15,658 nt of DNA from Ruminococcaceae bacterium UBA1691 (GCA_002320555.1 DCJV01000145.1:1-15658), one strand, 5' to 3'. Positions 1 to 7,188 are shown, numbered from the stretch's first letter. Translations and numbers: made by a program. The notes: generated by a model from the sequence alone, not told the origin.

Positions 1-1
1 C

Positions 2-175
2 GTTTTTTTCTATACAGATATCCTACTGCTCGCTGCCTGCGGCCTGCTCTACTGCACGCTTCCGCAGACAAAACCCGTCCGGCGGCTGCGCATGGGCGCT
101 TATGTTTACGCAGGTGTTAATTTTACATTCGATGTCATCCTCTTCACGCTTCTGGAATTGCCCTGGCTGGGATGA
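2..175 (+). CDS. C-terminal fragment of a membrane protein (5' end outside window)
   Basis: An open frame enters from the left edge and ends at TGA 173-175, giving 57 residues. Two hydrophobic stretches are visible: FFYTDILLLAACGLLYCTL near the start, and YVYAGVNFTFDVILFTLLEL at the end. They are separated by a basic loop (PQTKPVRRLRMG), so the fragment looks like the last two transmembrane segments of an integral membrane protein with little or no C-terminal tail. I do not recognise the family. Codons in this frame favour C or G at the third position, as in the genes downstream. No terminator is visible directly after it. The alternative frames through the segment give non-hydrophobic, low-quality peptides. 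The call is moderate because only the last 174 nt are available. Confidence 0.5.
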   Translation, partial: VFFYTDILLLAACGLLYCTLPQTKPVRRLRMGAYVYAGVNFTFDVILFTLLELPWLG

Positions 176-504
176 CGGAAAGGATCGCTCCATGGGAAAA
201 ACGATAGTACTCGCGGAAAAGCAGAAAAAAAGCAAACCCCGCGTGGCAATTCCGCGCTCGCGGACCAGCTGGCAAAATGGATGGCAGACCAGGAGGAAAC
301 GTAATTCGCAGCCGCTCAGGCTGCTTGGGAATTGGAGCAGGGGCGCCAAACCTGCCGACTCGGGAAGCAGCCTTCAGGAAGAAGGCAGGCCATCAAGCAA
401 TACCTGGTGCAAAGAATGATCCAGACGGGGAATCCTATCAATGGCCGCCGGGCAGGATCGGGATCTCGGATTTGGTTTGTCCAGCACCGGAAGGAGGGTT
501 TCTA
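176..504 (+). pseudogene. Unresolved segment with three open frames; possible decayed small gene(s)
   Basis: No intact gene is convincing in these 329 nt. An ATG at 192 with a good SD (GGAAAGGA, 177-184) starts a frame reading MGKTIVLAEKQKKSK, which stays open to 419 but soon becomes unnatural in composition. In the next frame, overlapping the A7 run at 225-231, the reading ALADQLAKWMADQEET ends at TAA 302-304. After that stop the same frame stays open (FAAAQAAWELEQ..., RQAIKQYLVQRMIQTG, ...RIWFVQHRKEGF) and ends at TAA 503-505, overlapping the response regulator ATG by one base. This looks like a gene broken by a frameshift in the A run and by a nonsense codon. The first ten residues resemble the start of DNA topoisomerase III proteins (M-x-KT-[IL]-VLAEK), but the likeness stops there. 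It could equally be non-coding GC-rich sequence with chance open frames. Confidence 0.3.
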
Positions 505-1170
505 ATGAAAATCATGATCGTGGAGGACCACCCCAAAATCAGGGACGAGCTGTCTGCACTTTTGCAACGCTATGGATATGAGATCTGCGCGCCCACCGTT
601 TTTGATCATATCGTGGAGGATATTCTACAGGCCAATGCAGACCTTGTCCTGCTCGACATCAATCTGCCGCTTTATGACGGCTACTATATCTGCCGGGAGA
701 TCCGCAAGGCCTCCGCCATCCCGATCATCATTGTGACCAGCCGCGACAGCGAGGTGGATGAGCTGATGAGCATGAATCTGGGTGCGGATGATTTCATCAC
801 CAAGCCATACAACACGCAGATTTTGCTCGCGCACATCTCCTCTGTCCTCAAGCGGTCCTACCGCAGCCCGGAGGAGGCGGCTGAGCTCTCCTGGAAGGGT
901 ATTTCGCTCAGTCTCTCCCGGAGCATCGCCCGCTGCGGCGACAAGGAAGCAGAGCTGAGCAAAAATGAAACACGGATTCTCCATCTGCTCATCCGCCACC
1001 GGGAAACAATCGTCAGCCGGGACACGATCATGAACGAGCTCTGGCAGTCTAACGAATTTGTCGATGATAACACGCTGACCGTCAATATCAACCGCCTGCG
1101 CAAAAAGCTTGCGGATATCGGCGCGCCGGACTATATCGTCACAAAGCGCGGGCAGGGCTATACCGTCTGA
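505..1170 (+). CDS. BceR-like OmpR-family response regulator
   Basis: This 221-residue protein has a receiver domain (about 1-115) and a winged-helix Trans_reg_C domain (about 130-221). The acidic pair is E7-D8, the phospho-acceptor is D51 in LVLLDINLP, T78 is in IIIVTSR and the conserved lysine is K100 in FITKPYN. The C-terminal domain has the usual LSKNE recognition start and the ending NRLRKKL...IVTKRGQGY. The start is the ATG at 505, preceded by AAGGAGGG at 491-498. A longer in-frame extension to 277 is rejected because it lacks an SD and family-like sequence. The kinase gene follows after 31 nt and an ABC transporter of the BceAB type lies beyond. By family knowledge it should be phosphorylated by the adjacent kinase and activate the transporter genes in response to peptide antibiotics. 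Confidence 0.9.
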   Translation: MKIMIVEDHPKIRDELSALLQRYGYEICAPTVFDHIVEDILQANADLVLLDINLPLYDGYYICREIRKASAIPIIIVTSRDSEVDELMSMNLGADDFITKPYNTQILLAHISSVLKRSYRSPEEAAELSWKGISLSLSRSIARCGDKEAELSKNETRILHLLIRHRETIVSRDTIMNELWQSNEFVDDNTLTVNINRLRKKLADIGAPDYIVTKRGQGYTV

Positions 1171-1183
1171 TCAAACCACTTCC

Positions 1184-1191
1184 AGGAAAGG
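1184..1191 (+). promoter_or_regulatory. Ribosome binding site that fixes the kinase GTG start
   Basis: AGGAAAGG lies 10 nt before the GTG at 1202 and is the only SD-like sequence near the 5' end of the kinase frame. It supports GTG 1202 over the in-frame ATG at 1109, which lies inside the response regulator gene. Confidence 0.65.
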
Positions 1192-1201
1192 TCTGGTAAA
1201 G

Positions 1202-2221
1202 GTGAAATTCTTTTCGTTTCTTCGTTCAAAGCTCCTACACTTTCTGATGAGCATCGCCTGCATGGGATTCACCTGGGCCCTGCTTAGCGCACTGCGCCAG
1301 TCCGGCGCTACAATTGTGTCAATTTTGATCCTGGAGGGACTTGCCGTCCTTTTGCCGGTCATCGTGGAATACGCACGCAAGCGCTCCTATTATGGCCGCC
1401 TGCTGCGCAGCCTGGACGTACTCGACCGAAAGAGCCTTCTGTGTGAGGTGCTTGACGAGCCCGATTTTCTGGAAGGGCAAATTCTTTACCGTGTCCTGAA
1501 GGAGTGCAATAAATCCATGAATGATGAAATTGCCACCTACCGCCACCAGGAGGAGGAGTACAGGGAATATATCGAAGCGTGGATGCATGAGGTCAAAACA
1601 CCGCTCGCCGCGGCCAAGCTCACGCTCGAAAATGATACCGGCTCCGTTCCAGCCAGTGTATCGGACGATCTGCGCCGCATTGAGGGCTGCCTCGAGCAGG
1701 CGCTTTTTTATGCGAGAAGCGGCAGCGTTGAAAAGGATTACCTCATTCGCCCTGTTTCCCTGCGCGAACTGGTCAACGCCTCCGTGCGCCGCAATGCGAA
1801 GGATATGATTGCAAGCAAGATCGGGCTGACGTTGGAAAACCTTGATTTTATCGTGCTTACAGACGTAAAATGGACGGATTTTATCCTCAACCAGATTCTT
1901 GTCAACGCAATCAAATACCGCAGCGCCTCCCCCTCCATCCGCCTGTACGCCAAGCAGGAGAAAAACGGCGTCTCCCTTTCGATTGAGGACAACGGCATCG
2001 GCATTCGTCAGGCCGATCTGCCGCGGGTATTCGATCGCGGCTTTACCGGCGAGACCGGGCGGAAATTTTCAAAAGCCACCGGCCTCGGCCTTTATCTGAG
2101 CAAGCGGCTGTGCGATAAAATCGGGCTGGGGATCTCCGTGTTTTCAATTGAGGGAAAGGGGACCACGGTGCACCTGATTTTCCCCAGCGGCACGATGTAC
2201 GATCTCTCAAAAGATACGTAA
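1202..2221 (+). CDS. BceS-like intramembrane-sensing histidine kinase
   Basis: This 339-residue sensor kinase has only two transmembrane helices at its N-terminus (about residues 15-32 and 38-60) with almost no extracellular loop, the hallmark of intramembrane-sensing BceS/LiaS-type kinases. The phospho-acceptor is H129 in the motif MHEVKTPL. The ATPase domain shows an N-box (FILNQILVNAIKY), a G1 box (DNGIGI, D263), an F-box-like FDRGFTG and a G2 box (ATGLGLYLSK). The usual length is about 330-340 residues, so it looks complete. I place the start at GTG 1202 on the basis of its SD and because the N-terminus (VKFFSFLRSK) then leads directly into the first helix. These kinases do not bind drug themselves; the cognate ABC permease signals to them. 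It is transcribed with the upstream regulator. Confidence 0.9.
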   Translation: MKFFSFLRSKLLHFLMSIACMGFTWALLSALRQSGATIVSILILEGLAVLLPVIVEYARKRSYYGRLLRSLDVLDRKSLLCEVLDEPDFLEGQILYRVLKECNKSMNDEIATYRHQEEEYREYIEAWMHEVKTPLAAAKLTLENDTGSVPASVSDDLRRIEGCLEQALFYARSGSVEKDYLIRPVSLRELVNASVRRNAKDMIASKIGLTLENLDFIVLTDVKWTDFILNQILVNAIKYRSASPSIRLYAKQEKNGVSLSIEDNGIGIRQADLPRVFDRGFTGETGRKFSKATGLGLYLSKRLCDKIGLGISVFSIEGKGTTVHLIFPSGTMYDLSKDT

Positions 2222-2438
2222 TGGGAATCAGCGCAAAATGCAGCTTCTCGATCAAGTTTAAGAAAAGAAAAAGTACATAAAAAAGCGTGGTTTCTGATCG
2301 GCTTCGTAACCGGCTGCGCTGGGCGCTGGCGGGATGCCGAGGCAGCGCCCACAGCAACTTTTCTGCGTGGCTCGTGAGGAGATTTTTGCCCCTGCCGCGC
2401 ACGGCAGGGCTAAAACGGACCTGTTTCGACAGGCTGCA

Positions 2439-2459
2439 AGGGAGCAATGCGCTCTTTTT
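2439..2459 (+). terminator. Possible intrinsic terminator or attenuator before the transporter genes
   Basis: AGGGAGC (2439-2445) can pair with GCTCTTT across the 5-nt loop AATGC, using two G-U pairs, and the run of Ts continues to 2459. The stem is short, so efficiency may be low. It is the only hairpin in this gap that is followed by a T run. Confidence 0.4.
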
Positions 2460-2463
2460 AACC

Positions 2464-2477
2464 TTACAAAATTGTTC
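2464..2477 (+). promoter_or_regulatory. Candidate BceR-type operator
   Basis: TTACA-AAAT-TGTTC partly matches the BceR-family binding pattern TnACA-N4-TGTAA (from literature knowledge): the first half and TGT match, the last two bases do not. It lies about 45 nt upstream of an extended -10 element, a suitable place for an activator, and inside the inverted repeat 2460-2492. No other near match was found in this gap. Confidence 0.4.
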
Positions 2478-2518
2478 GGCAGCAGTAAGGTTCTCCGATG
2501 GCAGCTTTCGTTCACCGC

Positions 2519-2527
2519 TGTTAAAAT
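2519..2527 (+). promoter_or_regulatory. Candidate extended -10 promoter of the transporter operon
   Basis: TG-T-TAAAAT (TG at 2519-2520, hexamer 2522-2527) matches the extended -10 form TGnTATAAT with one mismatch. The -35 position (about 2499-2504, TGGCAG) is poor, which fits a promoter that needs an activator such as the encoded response regulator. The predicted start is near 2534, giving a leader of about 48 nt. Confidence 0.4.
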
Positions 2528-2581
2528 GGAACCATCTTAAGCGGCCGTACAGCCGCTGCGTATACAGGAGGTCATTCATTT

Positions 2582-3349
2582 ATGGAATCCATTTTAAAGG
2601 TGGAACATCTCGAAAAATACTACGGGAACCGCGGAAACGTCACAAAAGCAGTTAATGACATCGGCTTCACTGTGACCGATGGCGAATACATCGGCATCAT
2701 GGGCGCTTCCGGCAGCGGCAAAACGACGCTTTTAAACTGCATCTCTACCATCGATTCCGCCACAGCGGGCCATATCTTCATCCGTGGGCAGGATGTCACC
2801 ACGCTCAAGCCAAAGGAGCTCTCCCGCTTCCGCCGCGAGCAGCTCGGCTTCATCTTTCAGGAATTCAATCTTCTCGACACCCTGACCGCCTTTGAGAATA
2901 TCGCCCTGGCGCTGACCGTCATCGGCACGCCCGCCAAGGAGATCGATCGTCGTGTGCACAATGTTGCCAAGCGGCTTGAGATCGACGGCATCCTGCAAAA
3001 ATATCCGTATCAGCTCTCTGGCGGCCAGCAGCAGCGCGTTGCAAGTGCGCGGGCAATCATCACCAACCCCTCCCTGATCCTTGCGGATGAGCCGACCGGC
3101 GCGCTGGATTCCAAATCTGCGCGTATGCTGCTCGAAAGCTTTGAAACGCTCAACAGCGAGCTCGGCGCGACGATCCTCATGGTCACGCATGACGCCTTCA
3201 CTGCGAGCTACTGCAAGCGCATCCTCTTCATCAAGGACGGCAGGATCTTCAACGAGCTGCTGCGCGGCACAGACACGCGCAAGGCCTTCTTTGAGAAGAT
3301 CATCGAGGTTGTGACCCTTCTGGGAGGTGACAACGGCGATGTTTTATAA
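2582..3349 (+). CDS. BceA-like ABC transporter ATP-binding protein
   Basis: This 255-residue cytoplasmic ATPase belongs to the MacB/LolD/BceA group. It has Walker A GASGSGKTT (41-49), Q-loop Gln93 in FQEFN, signature LSGGQQQR (145-152), Walker B LILADE (165-170) followed by PTGALDS, and H-loop His203 in VTHD. All catalytic residues are present and the length is normal for BceA. The start ATG 2582 has AGGAGG at 2566-2571. The permease gene overlaps its 3' end by 11 nt, so the two are probably translationally coupled. It should power the adjacent permease, which in this family frees lipid II-cycle intermediates from peptide antibiotics such as bacitracin, nisin or mersacidin. The actual drug cannot be read from the sequence. 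Confidence 0.93.
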   Translation: MESILKVEHLEKYYGNRGNVTKAVNDIGFTVTDGEYIGIMGASGSGKTTLLNCISTIDSATAGHIFIRGQDVTTLKPKELSRFRREQLGFIFQEFNLLDTLTAFENIALALTVIGTPAKEIDRRVHNVAKRLEIDGILQKYPYQLSGGQQQRVASARAIITNPSLILADEPTGALDSKSARMLLESFETLNSELGATILMVTHDAFTASYCKRILFIKDGRIFNELLRGTDTRKAFFEKIIEVVTLLGGDNGDVL

Positions 3350-5360
3350 GCTTGCATTTAAAAACGTCAAGAAGAGCCTGAGCGACTATGTGGTCTATTT
3401 TCTGACGCTCTCCTTCGGCGTATGCCTTTTCTATGTGTTCAATGCGGTGGAATCGCAGCAGACGATTCTCCTTCTTTCCGAGCAGCAGCACGCCCTTCTG
3501 CAAACCGGCACGGAAATGCTCAGTTATCTCTCTGTGTTCATCTCCTTCGTGCTGGCAGGCCTGATCCTCTATGCCAATAATTTTCTCATCAAGCGCCGCA
3601 AGCGCGAGCTCGGCCTCTATATGACGCTCGGCATGGACCGGGGGAAAATCTCCCGCATCCTGACGGCGGAGACCTTTATCATCGGCCTATTTTCCCTCGG
3701 CGTCGGCCTTCTGATCGGCGTTGCCGCCTCGCAGGGCATGAGCGTTTTGACAGCGAAGCTGATGAATGTTCCAATGAAGTACTTCGCCTTTACCTTTTCC
3801 AAGGATTCTTTACTCAAGACGATCCTCTATTTCGGCGTGATCTTCCTCGTCGTGATGCTCTTCAATATCCGCACCGTTTCAAAATACAAGCTCATTGACC
3901 TGATCCACGGCGGGCGCAAAAACGAGACGCTGCGCATCAACAAGCTCTGGGTCTACGTGGTGGTCTTCCTGCTGTCCCTCGCCTGCCTTGGCACGGCCTA
4001 CTATCTCATCATCGACAACGGGATGTTTATGCTCGATAACCAGTTTTATGCCTCCCTTATCCTTGGCACAATCGGCACAGTGCTGTTTTTTCTCTCTCTC
4101 TCCGGCTTCCTGCTTCGGATTGCGAAGGGGAATAAACGGCTCTATTATAAGGGGCTCAACATGTTCATCCTGCGCCAGCTCAACAGCAAGATCAATACGA
4201 ATTTCCTCTCCATGTCCATCATCTGCATTATGCTATTGGTTACGATCGGCACCTTCTCCTGCGGCCTCGGCGCGGTGGACGTGATGGCTGGTCAGGTGGA
4301 CAAGACTGCACCGTACGATATTACGCTCATAAGCCAGAGCAAGAAAAAGGGCCCGCAGGATATTGAGGCGAATCTCAAGGCGCACGGCTTCGATTTTACG
4401 AAGCAGTTCAGCGGCTACACGCAGGTTTGGCTGTATCATGCAGGCGACCTGACCTTTCAGACGCTTTACGATTTTGCGAAGGAAAACATGGGCACTACCT
4501 ATATGGACGATAATGACTCCGAATATTCCATTCCGCTGATCAGCCTCTCCGATTACAACAAGCTGCTCACCCTGCGCGGGGAAGCCCCCATTTCGCTGGC
4601 TTCCGACGAATATGCCGTGGTCTGCAATGTCAAAGAAATGCGCGGTATTCTGGAAGCGTATGTCGGGCAGGGGCAGACCTTTACGATCAACGGAGCCGTA
4701 CTGCGCCCCTCCGGCCTGGAAATCCAGCCCTATCAGCTGCAGGACAGCATGATGTCCATGGAGAGAGGCACGTTGATCATCCCGGATGCAATTGCGAAAC
4801 GCTGCGAACCGATGACAGCCCTCCTCAACGCCAACTATACGAAGCCGGGCGAAGAGGGCGACAACGCCTTCACCGCAGAAATTGCGGCGCTCTACGGCAA
4901 GGGTAAAGACGCGCCGCGCCCTTATACGAGATCCTCCTCGCACTACGAACTCTATATGGAGAGCGGCGGCACGAAATTGATGATTTCCTATTTCGTCATT
5001 TATGTCGGTGTCGTCTTCCTGATCACCTGCGCGGCCGTGCTTGCGCTGCAACAGCTCTCCGAGGCATCCGACAATACGGAGCGCTACCGGCTCCTGCGCC
5101 GGCTTGGCGCGCCAAGCAAGATGATCGACCGCGCGCTGTTTATGCAAATTCTCGCCTATTTCATGCTTCCATTGGGGCTCGCGGTCATCCATTCCGTCGT
5201 CGGCATCTATGTGGTCAACAATGCGATCGCACAGTTCGGTAATCTCAACGCCCTGCCCAACATCATCATGGCGGCGCTGCTGTTTTTAGTGATCTACGGC
5301 GGCTACTTCCTCGCCACCTTCCTCGGCAGCCGGAAAATGATCCGTTCGAGAGAACGCTGA
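3339..5360 (+). CDS. BceB-like ten-helix ABC permease
   Basis: This 673-residue permease begins MFYKLAFKNVKKSLSDY, a typical BceB N-terminus. The ATG at 3339, 11 nt after GGGAGG (3322-3327), is preferred over GTG 3327, which lies in the SD. I see ten hydrophobic segments at about residues 18-37, 57-80, 108-130, 160-178, 205-226, 237-258, 288-309, 547-570, 602-626 and 638-660. A large extracellular domain of about 235 residues lies between helices 7 and 8, as in BceB/FtsX-type permeases, and sets drug specificity. The first FtsX block contains KRRKRELGLYMTLGM and the second RYRLLRRLGAP. It should form a complex with the ATPase and with the two-helix kinase, acting as both transporter and sensor. 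It is probably complete and functional. Confidence 0.93.
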   Translation: MFYKLAFKNVKKSLSDYVVYFLTLSFGVCLFYVFNAVESQQTILLLSEQQHALLQTGTEMLSYLSVFISFVLAGLILYANNFLIKRRKRELGLYMTLGMDRGKISRILTAETFIIGLFSLGVGLLIGVAASQGMSVLTAKLMNVPMKYFAFTFSKDSLLKTILYFGVIFLVVMLFNIRTVSKYKLIDLIHGGRKNETLRINKLWVYVVVFLLSLACLGTAYYLIIDNGMFMLDNQFYASLILGTIGTVLFFLSLSGFLLRIAKGNKRLYYKGLNMFILRQLNSKINTNFLSMSIICIMLLVTIGTFSCGLGAVDVMAGQVDKTAPYDITLISQSKKKGPQDIEANLKAHGFDFTKQFSGYTQVWLYHAGDLTFQTLYDFAKENMGTTYMDDNDSEYSIPLISLSDYNKLLTLRGEAPISLASDEYAVVCNVKEMRGILEAYVGQGQTFTINGAVLRPSGLEIQPYQLQDSMMSMERGTLIIPDAIAKRCEPMTALLNANYTKPGEEGDNAFTAEIAALYGKGKDAPRPYTRSSSHYELYMESGGTKLMISYFVIYVGVVFLITCAAVLALQQLSEASDNTERYRLLRRLGAPSKMIDRALFMQILAYFMLPLGLAVIHSVVGIYVVNNAIAQFGNLNALPNIIMAALLFLVIYGGYFLATFLGSRKMIRSRER

Positions 5361-5394
5361 TGAGAGGCGATCCGAAAGGAGGATTCTAAAACCC

Positions 5395-5877
5395 ATGAAT
5401 CATTTCTTCATCCGTATCTTATCGCTTCTGGCCACAATCCTTGCCGTCTGCTGCATCCTCTCCGGCGTGACGGCCTGTGACAAGGATACGATCCTTCAAT
5501 ATTACAACAAGGTGCTCCAGGCGGCCGGGGAGCTCATCTGCACACCAGATGCCGCCCTGCAGGGCACACGAATCCCCGGGGAAGATGGTTACACTGGCTC
5601 CTATACCGCCGCATACCATGATTTCAGCGGCACGGAGATCCTCTTCGGCGGCACGGCGCTGAAACGAACGGCGGGCGATACGGTTACCGTTTCCTGCACG
5701 ATGAGCGGCACGGGAGGGCATGCAAAGCTTCTTTTCCGCTCCGGTAACGATGCTCCCAAAACCCTGCTGGAGGACAGCGGCGCGTTCTCCGAAACGCTGA
5801 CGCTGCCGGCCGGCAGCAACAGCATCGAGATTGCCCTCACTGGTTACTCAGGCGAATTCCAAATAACCGTTTTATAA
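5395..5877 (+). CDS. Small lipoprotein, fifth gene of the Bce-like operon
   Basis: This 160-residue protein has a signal peptide (about 1-27) ending in the lipobox VTAC, with Cys28 as the probable lipidated residue, so it should sit on the outer face of the membrane. After a short helical stretch (about 30-48) comes a region of alternating strands, many Gly/Thr/Ser, ending TLPAGSNSIEIALTGYSGEFQITVL. This suggests a beta-sandwich resembling small carbohydrate-binding or adhesion modules, but I do not recognise a family. AAAGGAGG (5375-5382) precedes ATG 5395. It starts 34 nt after the permease and is followed by the operon's terminator, so it belongs to the same transcript. It may bind the antibiotic, lipid II or the permease's external domain; that role is inferred from context only. 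Confidence 0.8.
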   Translation: MNHFFIRILSLLATILAVCCILSGVTACDKDTILQYYNKVLQAAGELICTPDAALQGTRIPGEDGYTGSYTAAYHDFSGTEILFGGTALKRTAGDTVTVSCTMSGTGGHAKLLFRSGNDAPKTLLEDSGAFSETLTLPAGSNSIEIALTGYSGEFQITVL

Positions 5878-5895
5878 AAATACCCTTTCCAGATC

Positions 5896-5922
5896 AGCTC
5901 TCCCGGATCAACCGGGGGAGCT
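5896..5922 (+). terminator. Rho-independent terminator of the Bce-like operon
   Basis: AGCTCTCCCGG (5896-5906) pairs with CCGGGGGAGCT (5912-5922) over 11 bp with one T-G wobble and a 5-nt loop. The following sequence (GTTATATATCTGTC) is AT-rich rather than a clean T run, so termination may be partial. Confidence 0.75.
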
Positions 5923-6173
5923 GTTATATATCTGTCTATAAAACCAATTTCACTATTTGCAGTCCCGTGCTACGCTAATAGAGAAGGTGCAAAACAAGGG
6001 TTGCGTTCCAGTAAAAATATTTGTATGATAAAAATATAGCATCGAAATGCATATATAATCGATAAATCAGCCTCTCATGCGACCAATTGTCTGACCTCAT
6101 GAAGCTCCCTAAAACGTTTTGGGGCATCAAAAGCTCATTCTCTGTATTGGATCAGGTAAGCCGTCCAAAGATT
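5923..6173. other. AT-rich convergent intergenic region
   Basis: No gene is seen between the Bce terminator and the 3' end of the glycosyltransferase. It holds a promoter-like pair on the + strand (TTGCGT 6001-6006, 17 nt, TATGAT 6024-6029), a TATAAT at 6054-6059 without a -35, and an imperfect palindrome CCCTAAAACGTTTTGGGG at 6107-6124. Nothing downstream on the + strand looks like a gene; transcription from 6024 would run antisense into the glycosyltransferase. Confidence 0.4.
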
Positions 6174-7037
6174 TTATGCCACGCCAAACATGGGATTTCG
6201 GCTTGCCTTTTTCGCATTCTCCTCTTCAAGACAGCCGCTGTAGCGCTCGTAGAAAAAGCCGAGCTTTCCCTTGTAATCCGCCTTCCAGGGCTTGCTTTTC
6301 CCGCAGTAATGCACAATGACCACATTTTCTTCAACCCATTCCATGTCGACATGGCGGCTCGGGCGGGTCAGGAGATTGTGATTGAGCAGATACCGGTCGT
6401 CCAGATTATAGAGCAGCGCGTCAATGGCCAGAGTACTGCCACCATACAGGCCGTTCAGGATATCCTGATCGAGCAGATAGAGCTTCTTCCGGTTTTCACG
6501 GATATAGTCAAAAACCGCCTGCACATCCTGAATCTCGCGCAGCAGGCTCAGATTCATCAGCATCACGCCCGCATTGATATACTTGCCGCCCTCCGGCATA
6601 TGCAGCCGCGTGCGGTTGAGCCACTGCATCGGGCCAAACTGGTGCGACGCCGCTGCAAACAGATTCCCCTGAAAGTCTAAGCGGTACAGCTGGTCGATCG
6701 AACGGATGACCACTAGATCCGGATCCAAATACAAAACGCGGTTGACATCCCGCGGCAAAAGTTGCGCTGCAAACAAGCGGTAATACGTCTCTTTGGGAAG
6801 GCGCTCCAGAACGGGTGCATCCGCGAACATCGCGTTCGGCACCTGGACGTTCACAAATTCGCAATGCTCCATCGGCACATGCTCCTTGAGATAGCGGAAA
6901 TTTTGCTCTGTCAGGGAGGAGTGCGCCACAAAAACGCGGAAATTGCGGTTTGGATTCGAGTCAAGCAGAGAGTTGAGCATAACAGTCAAAGGTTTGATAT
7001 AGCCGGAATTGAGGGTTACCAATATATTCATCTTCAT
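6174..7037 (-). CDS. GT8-family glycosyltransferase
   Basis: This 287-residue protein belongs to glycosyltransferase family 8 (LgtC/GspA type, retaining, metal-dependent). It opens with MKMNILVTLNSGYIKPL. The metal and nucleotide-sugar binding DxD is D105-P-D107 in VLYLDPDLVVI. Later family blocks are NAGVMLMNL (155-163), LDQDILN (189-195) and HYCGKSKPW (243-251), where the His is a usual metal ligand. No signal peptide or membrane helix is seen, so it probably acts at the inner membrane face on a lipid-linked or cell-surface glycan. The start is ATG at 7037 because GGGAGG lies 8 nt before it; a second ATG two codons in is possible, and an upstream in-frame ATG at 7079 has no SD. It appears to be a single-gene unit. 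The donor and acceptor cannot be deduced. Confidence 0.88.
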   Translation of the reverse strand: MKMNILVTLNSGYIKPLTVMLNSLLDSNPNRNFRVFVAHSSLTEQNFRYLKEHVPMEHCEFVNVQVPNAMFADAPVLERLPKETYYRLFAAQLLPRDVNRVLYLDPDLVVIRSIDQLYRLDFQGNLFAAASHQFGPMQWLNRTRLHMPEGGKYINAGVMLMNLSLLREIQDVQAVFDYIRENRKKLYLLDQDILNGLYGGSTLAIDALLYNLDDRYLLNHNLLTRPSRHVDMEWVEENVVIVHYCGKSKPWKADYKGKLGFFYERYSGCLEEENAKKASRNPMFGVA

Positions 7038-7085
7038 GAGAAAAGCCTCCCGTATCTCTTTTGATCTTAACCTTATCATAAAGGC

Positions 7086-7107
7086 CGTAACTTACAAAAA
7101 AGTTACG
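7086..7107. repeat. Inverted repeat upstream of the glycosyltransferase
   Basis: CGTAACTT (7086-7093) and AAGTTACG (7100-7107) form a perfect 8-bp inverted repeat with a 6-nt spacer, 50-70 nt upstream of the GT8 start. On the coding strand a -10-like TATGAT lies just downstream (complement of 7076-7081). It could be a repressor operator or a leader hairpin. Confidence 0.5.
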
Positions 7108-7156
7108 AATTCCTTGCGGAAGGCTTTTGTTTGCATGAAAAAAGGGTTACCGAAGC

Positions 7157-7188
7157 AAAAAAGACCGCCCGGCAGATCTGCCAGACGG
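7157..7188 (-). terminator. Strong minus-strand intrinsic terminator
   Basis: On the minus strand, CCGTCTGGCA pairs with TGCCGGGCGG (10 bp, two wobbles) around a GATC loop at 7165-7188, followed by T6 (7162-7157). The stop signal is clear, yet no recognisable gene ends just upstream of it. Confidence 0.85.

Larger units (their letters stand above)
2222..2581 (+). promoter_or_regulatory. Hairpin-rich leader/promoter region between kinase and ABC transporter genes
   Basis: This 360-nt gap has no credible gene, but it is rich in inverted repeats. In order: GCTG-CGC-TGGGCGCTG pairing with CAGCGCCCACAGC (2313-2355, one bulge); CCCTGCCG/CGGCAGGG with a 4-nt loop (2390-2409); CCTGT-TTCG-ACAGG (2420-2433); a terminator-like hairpin ending in T5 (2439-2459); AACCTTAC/GTAAGGTT with a 17-nt loop (2460-2492); and AGCGGC/GCCGCT (2540-2557) just before the SD AGGAGG (2566-2571). 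The terminator-like element would end RR-kinase transcripts, and the promoter candidate at 2519-2527 would restart transcription for the transporter. Some of the hairpins could instead form an attenuator. All pairings were read by eye. Confidence 0.55.

Noticed and set aside
277..504. N-terminal extension of the response regulator to 297 residues
   Set aside because: The extra 76 residues are low-quality sequence unlike receiver domains, and ATG 505 has a strong SD and starts exactly at the family N-terminus.
2287..2655. 122-residue + strand frame in the Bce leader region
   Set aside because: Its composition is Arg/Leu/Ser-rich without a usable SD, it overlaps the ATPase start, and the hairpins explain the sequence better.
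4233..5192. 319-residue open frame on the minus strand inside the permease gene
   Set aside because: It is a shadow of the well-supported permease on the + strand, with a His/Arg/Gly-rich composition typical of antisense frames and no SD.
6107..6124. Palindrome CCCTAAAACGTTTTGGGG as a terminator of the GT8 gene
   Set aside because: The loop would be too small for a stable RNA hairpin and no T run follows on the minus strand.
6087..6680. 197-residue + strand frame opposite the GT8 gene
   Set aside because: It is antisense to a clear glycosyltransferase, begins at TTG without an SD, and resembles no protein I know.
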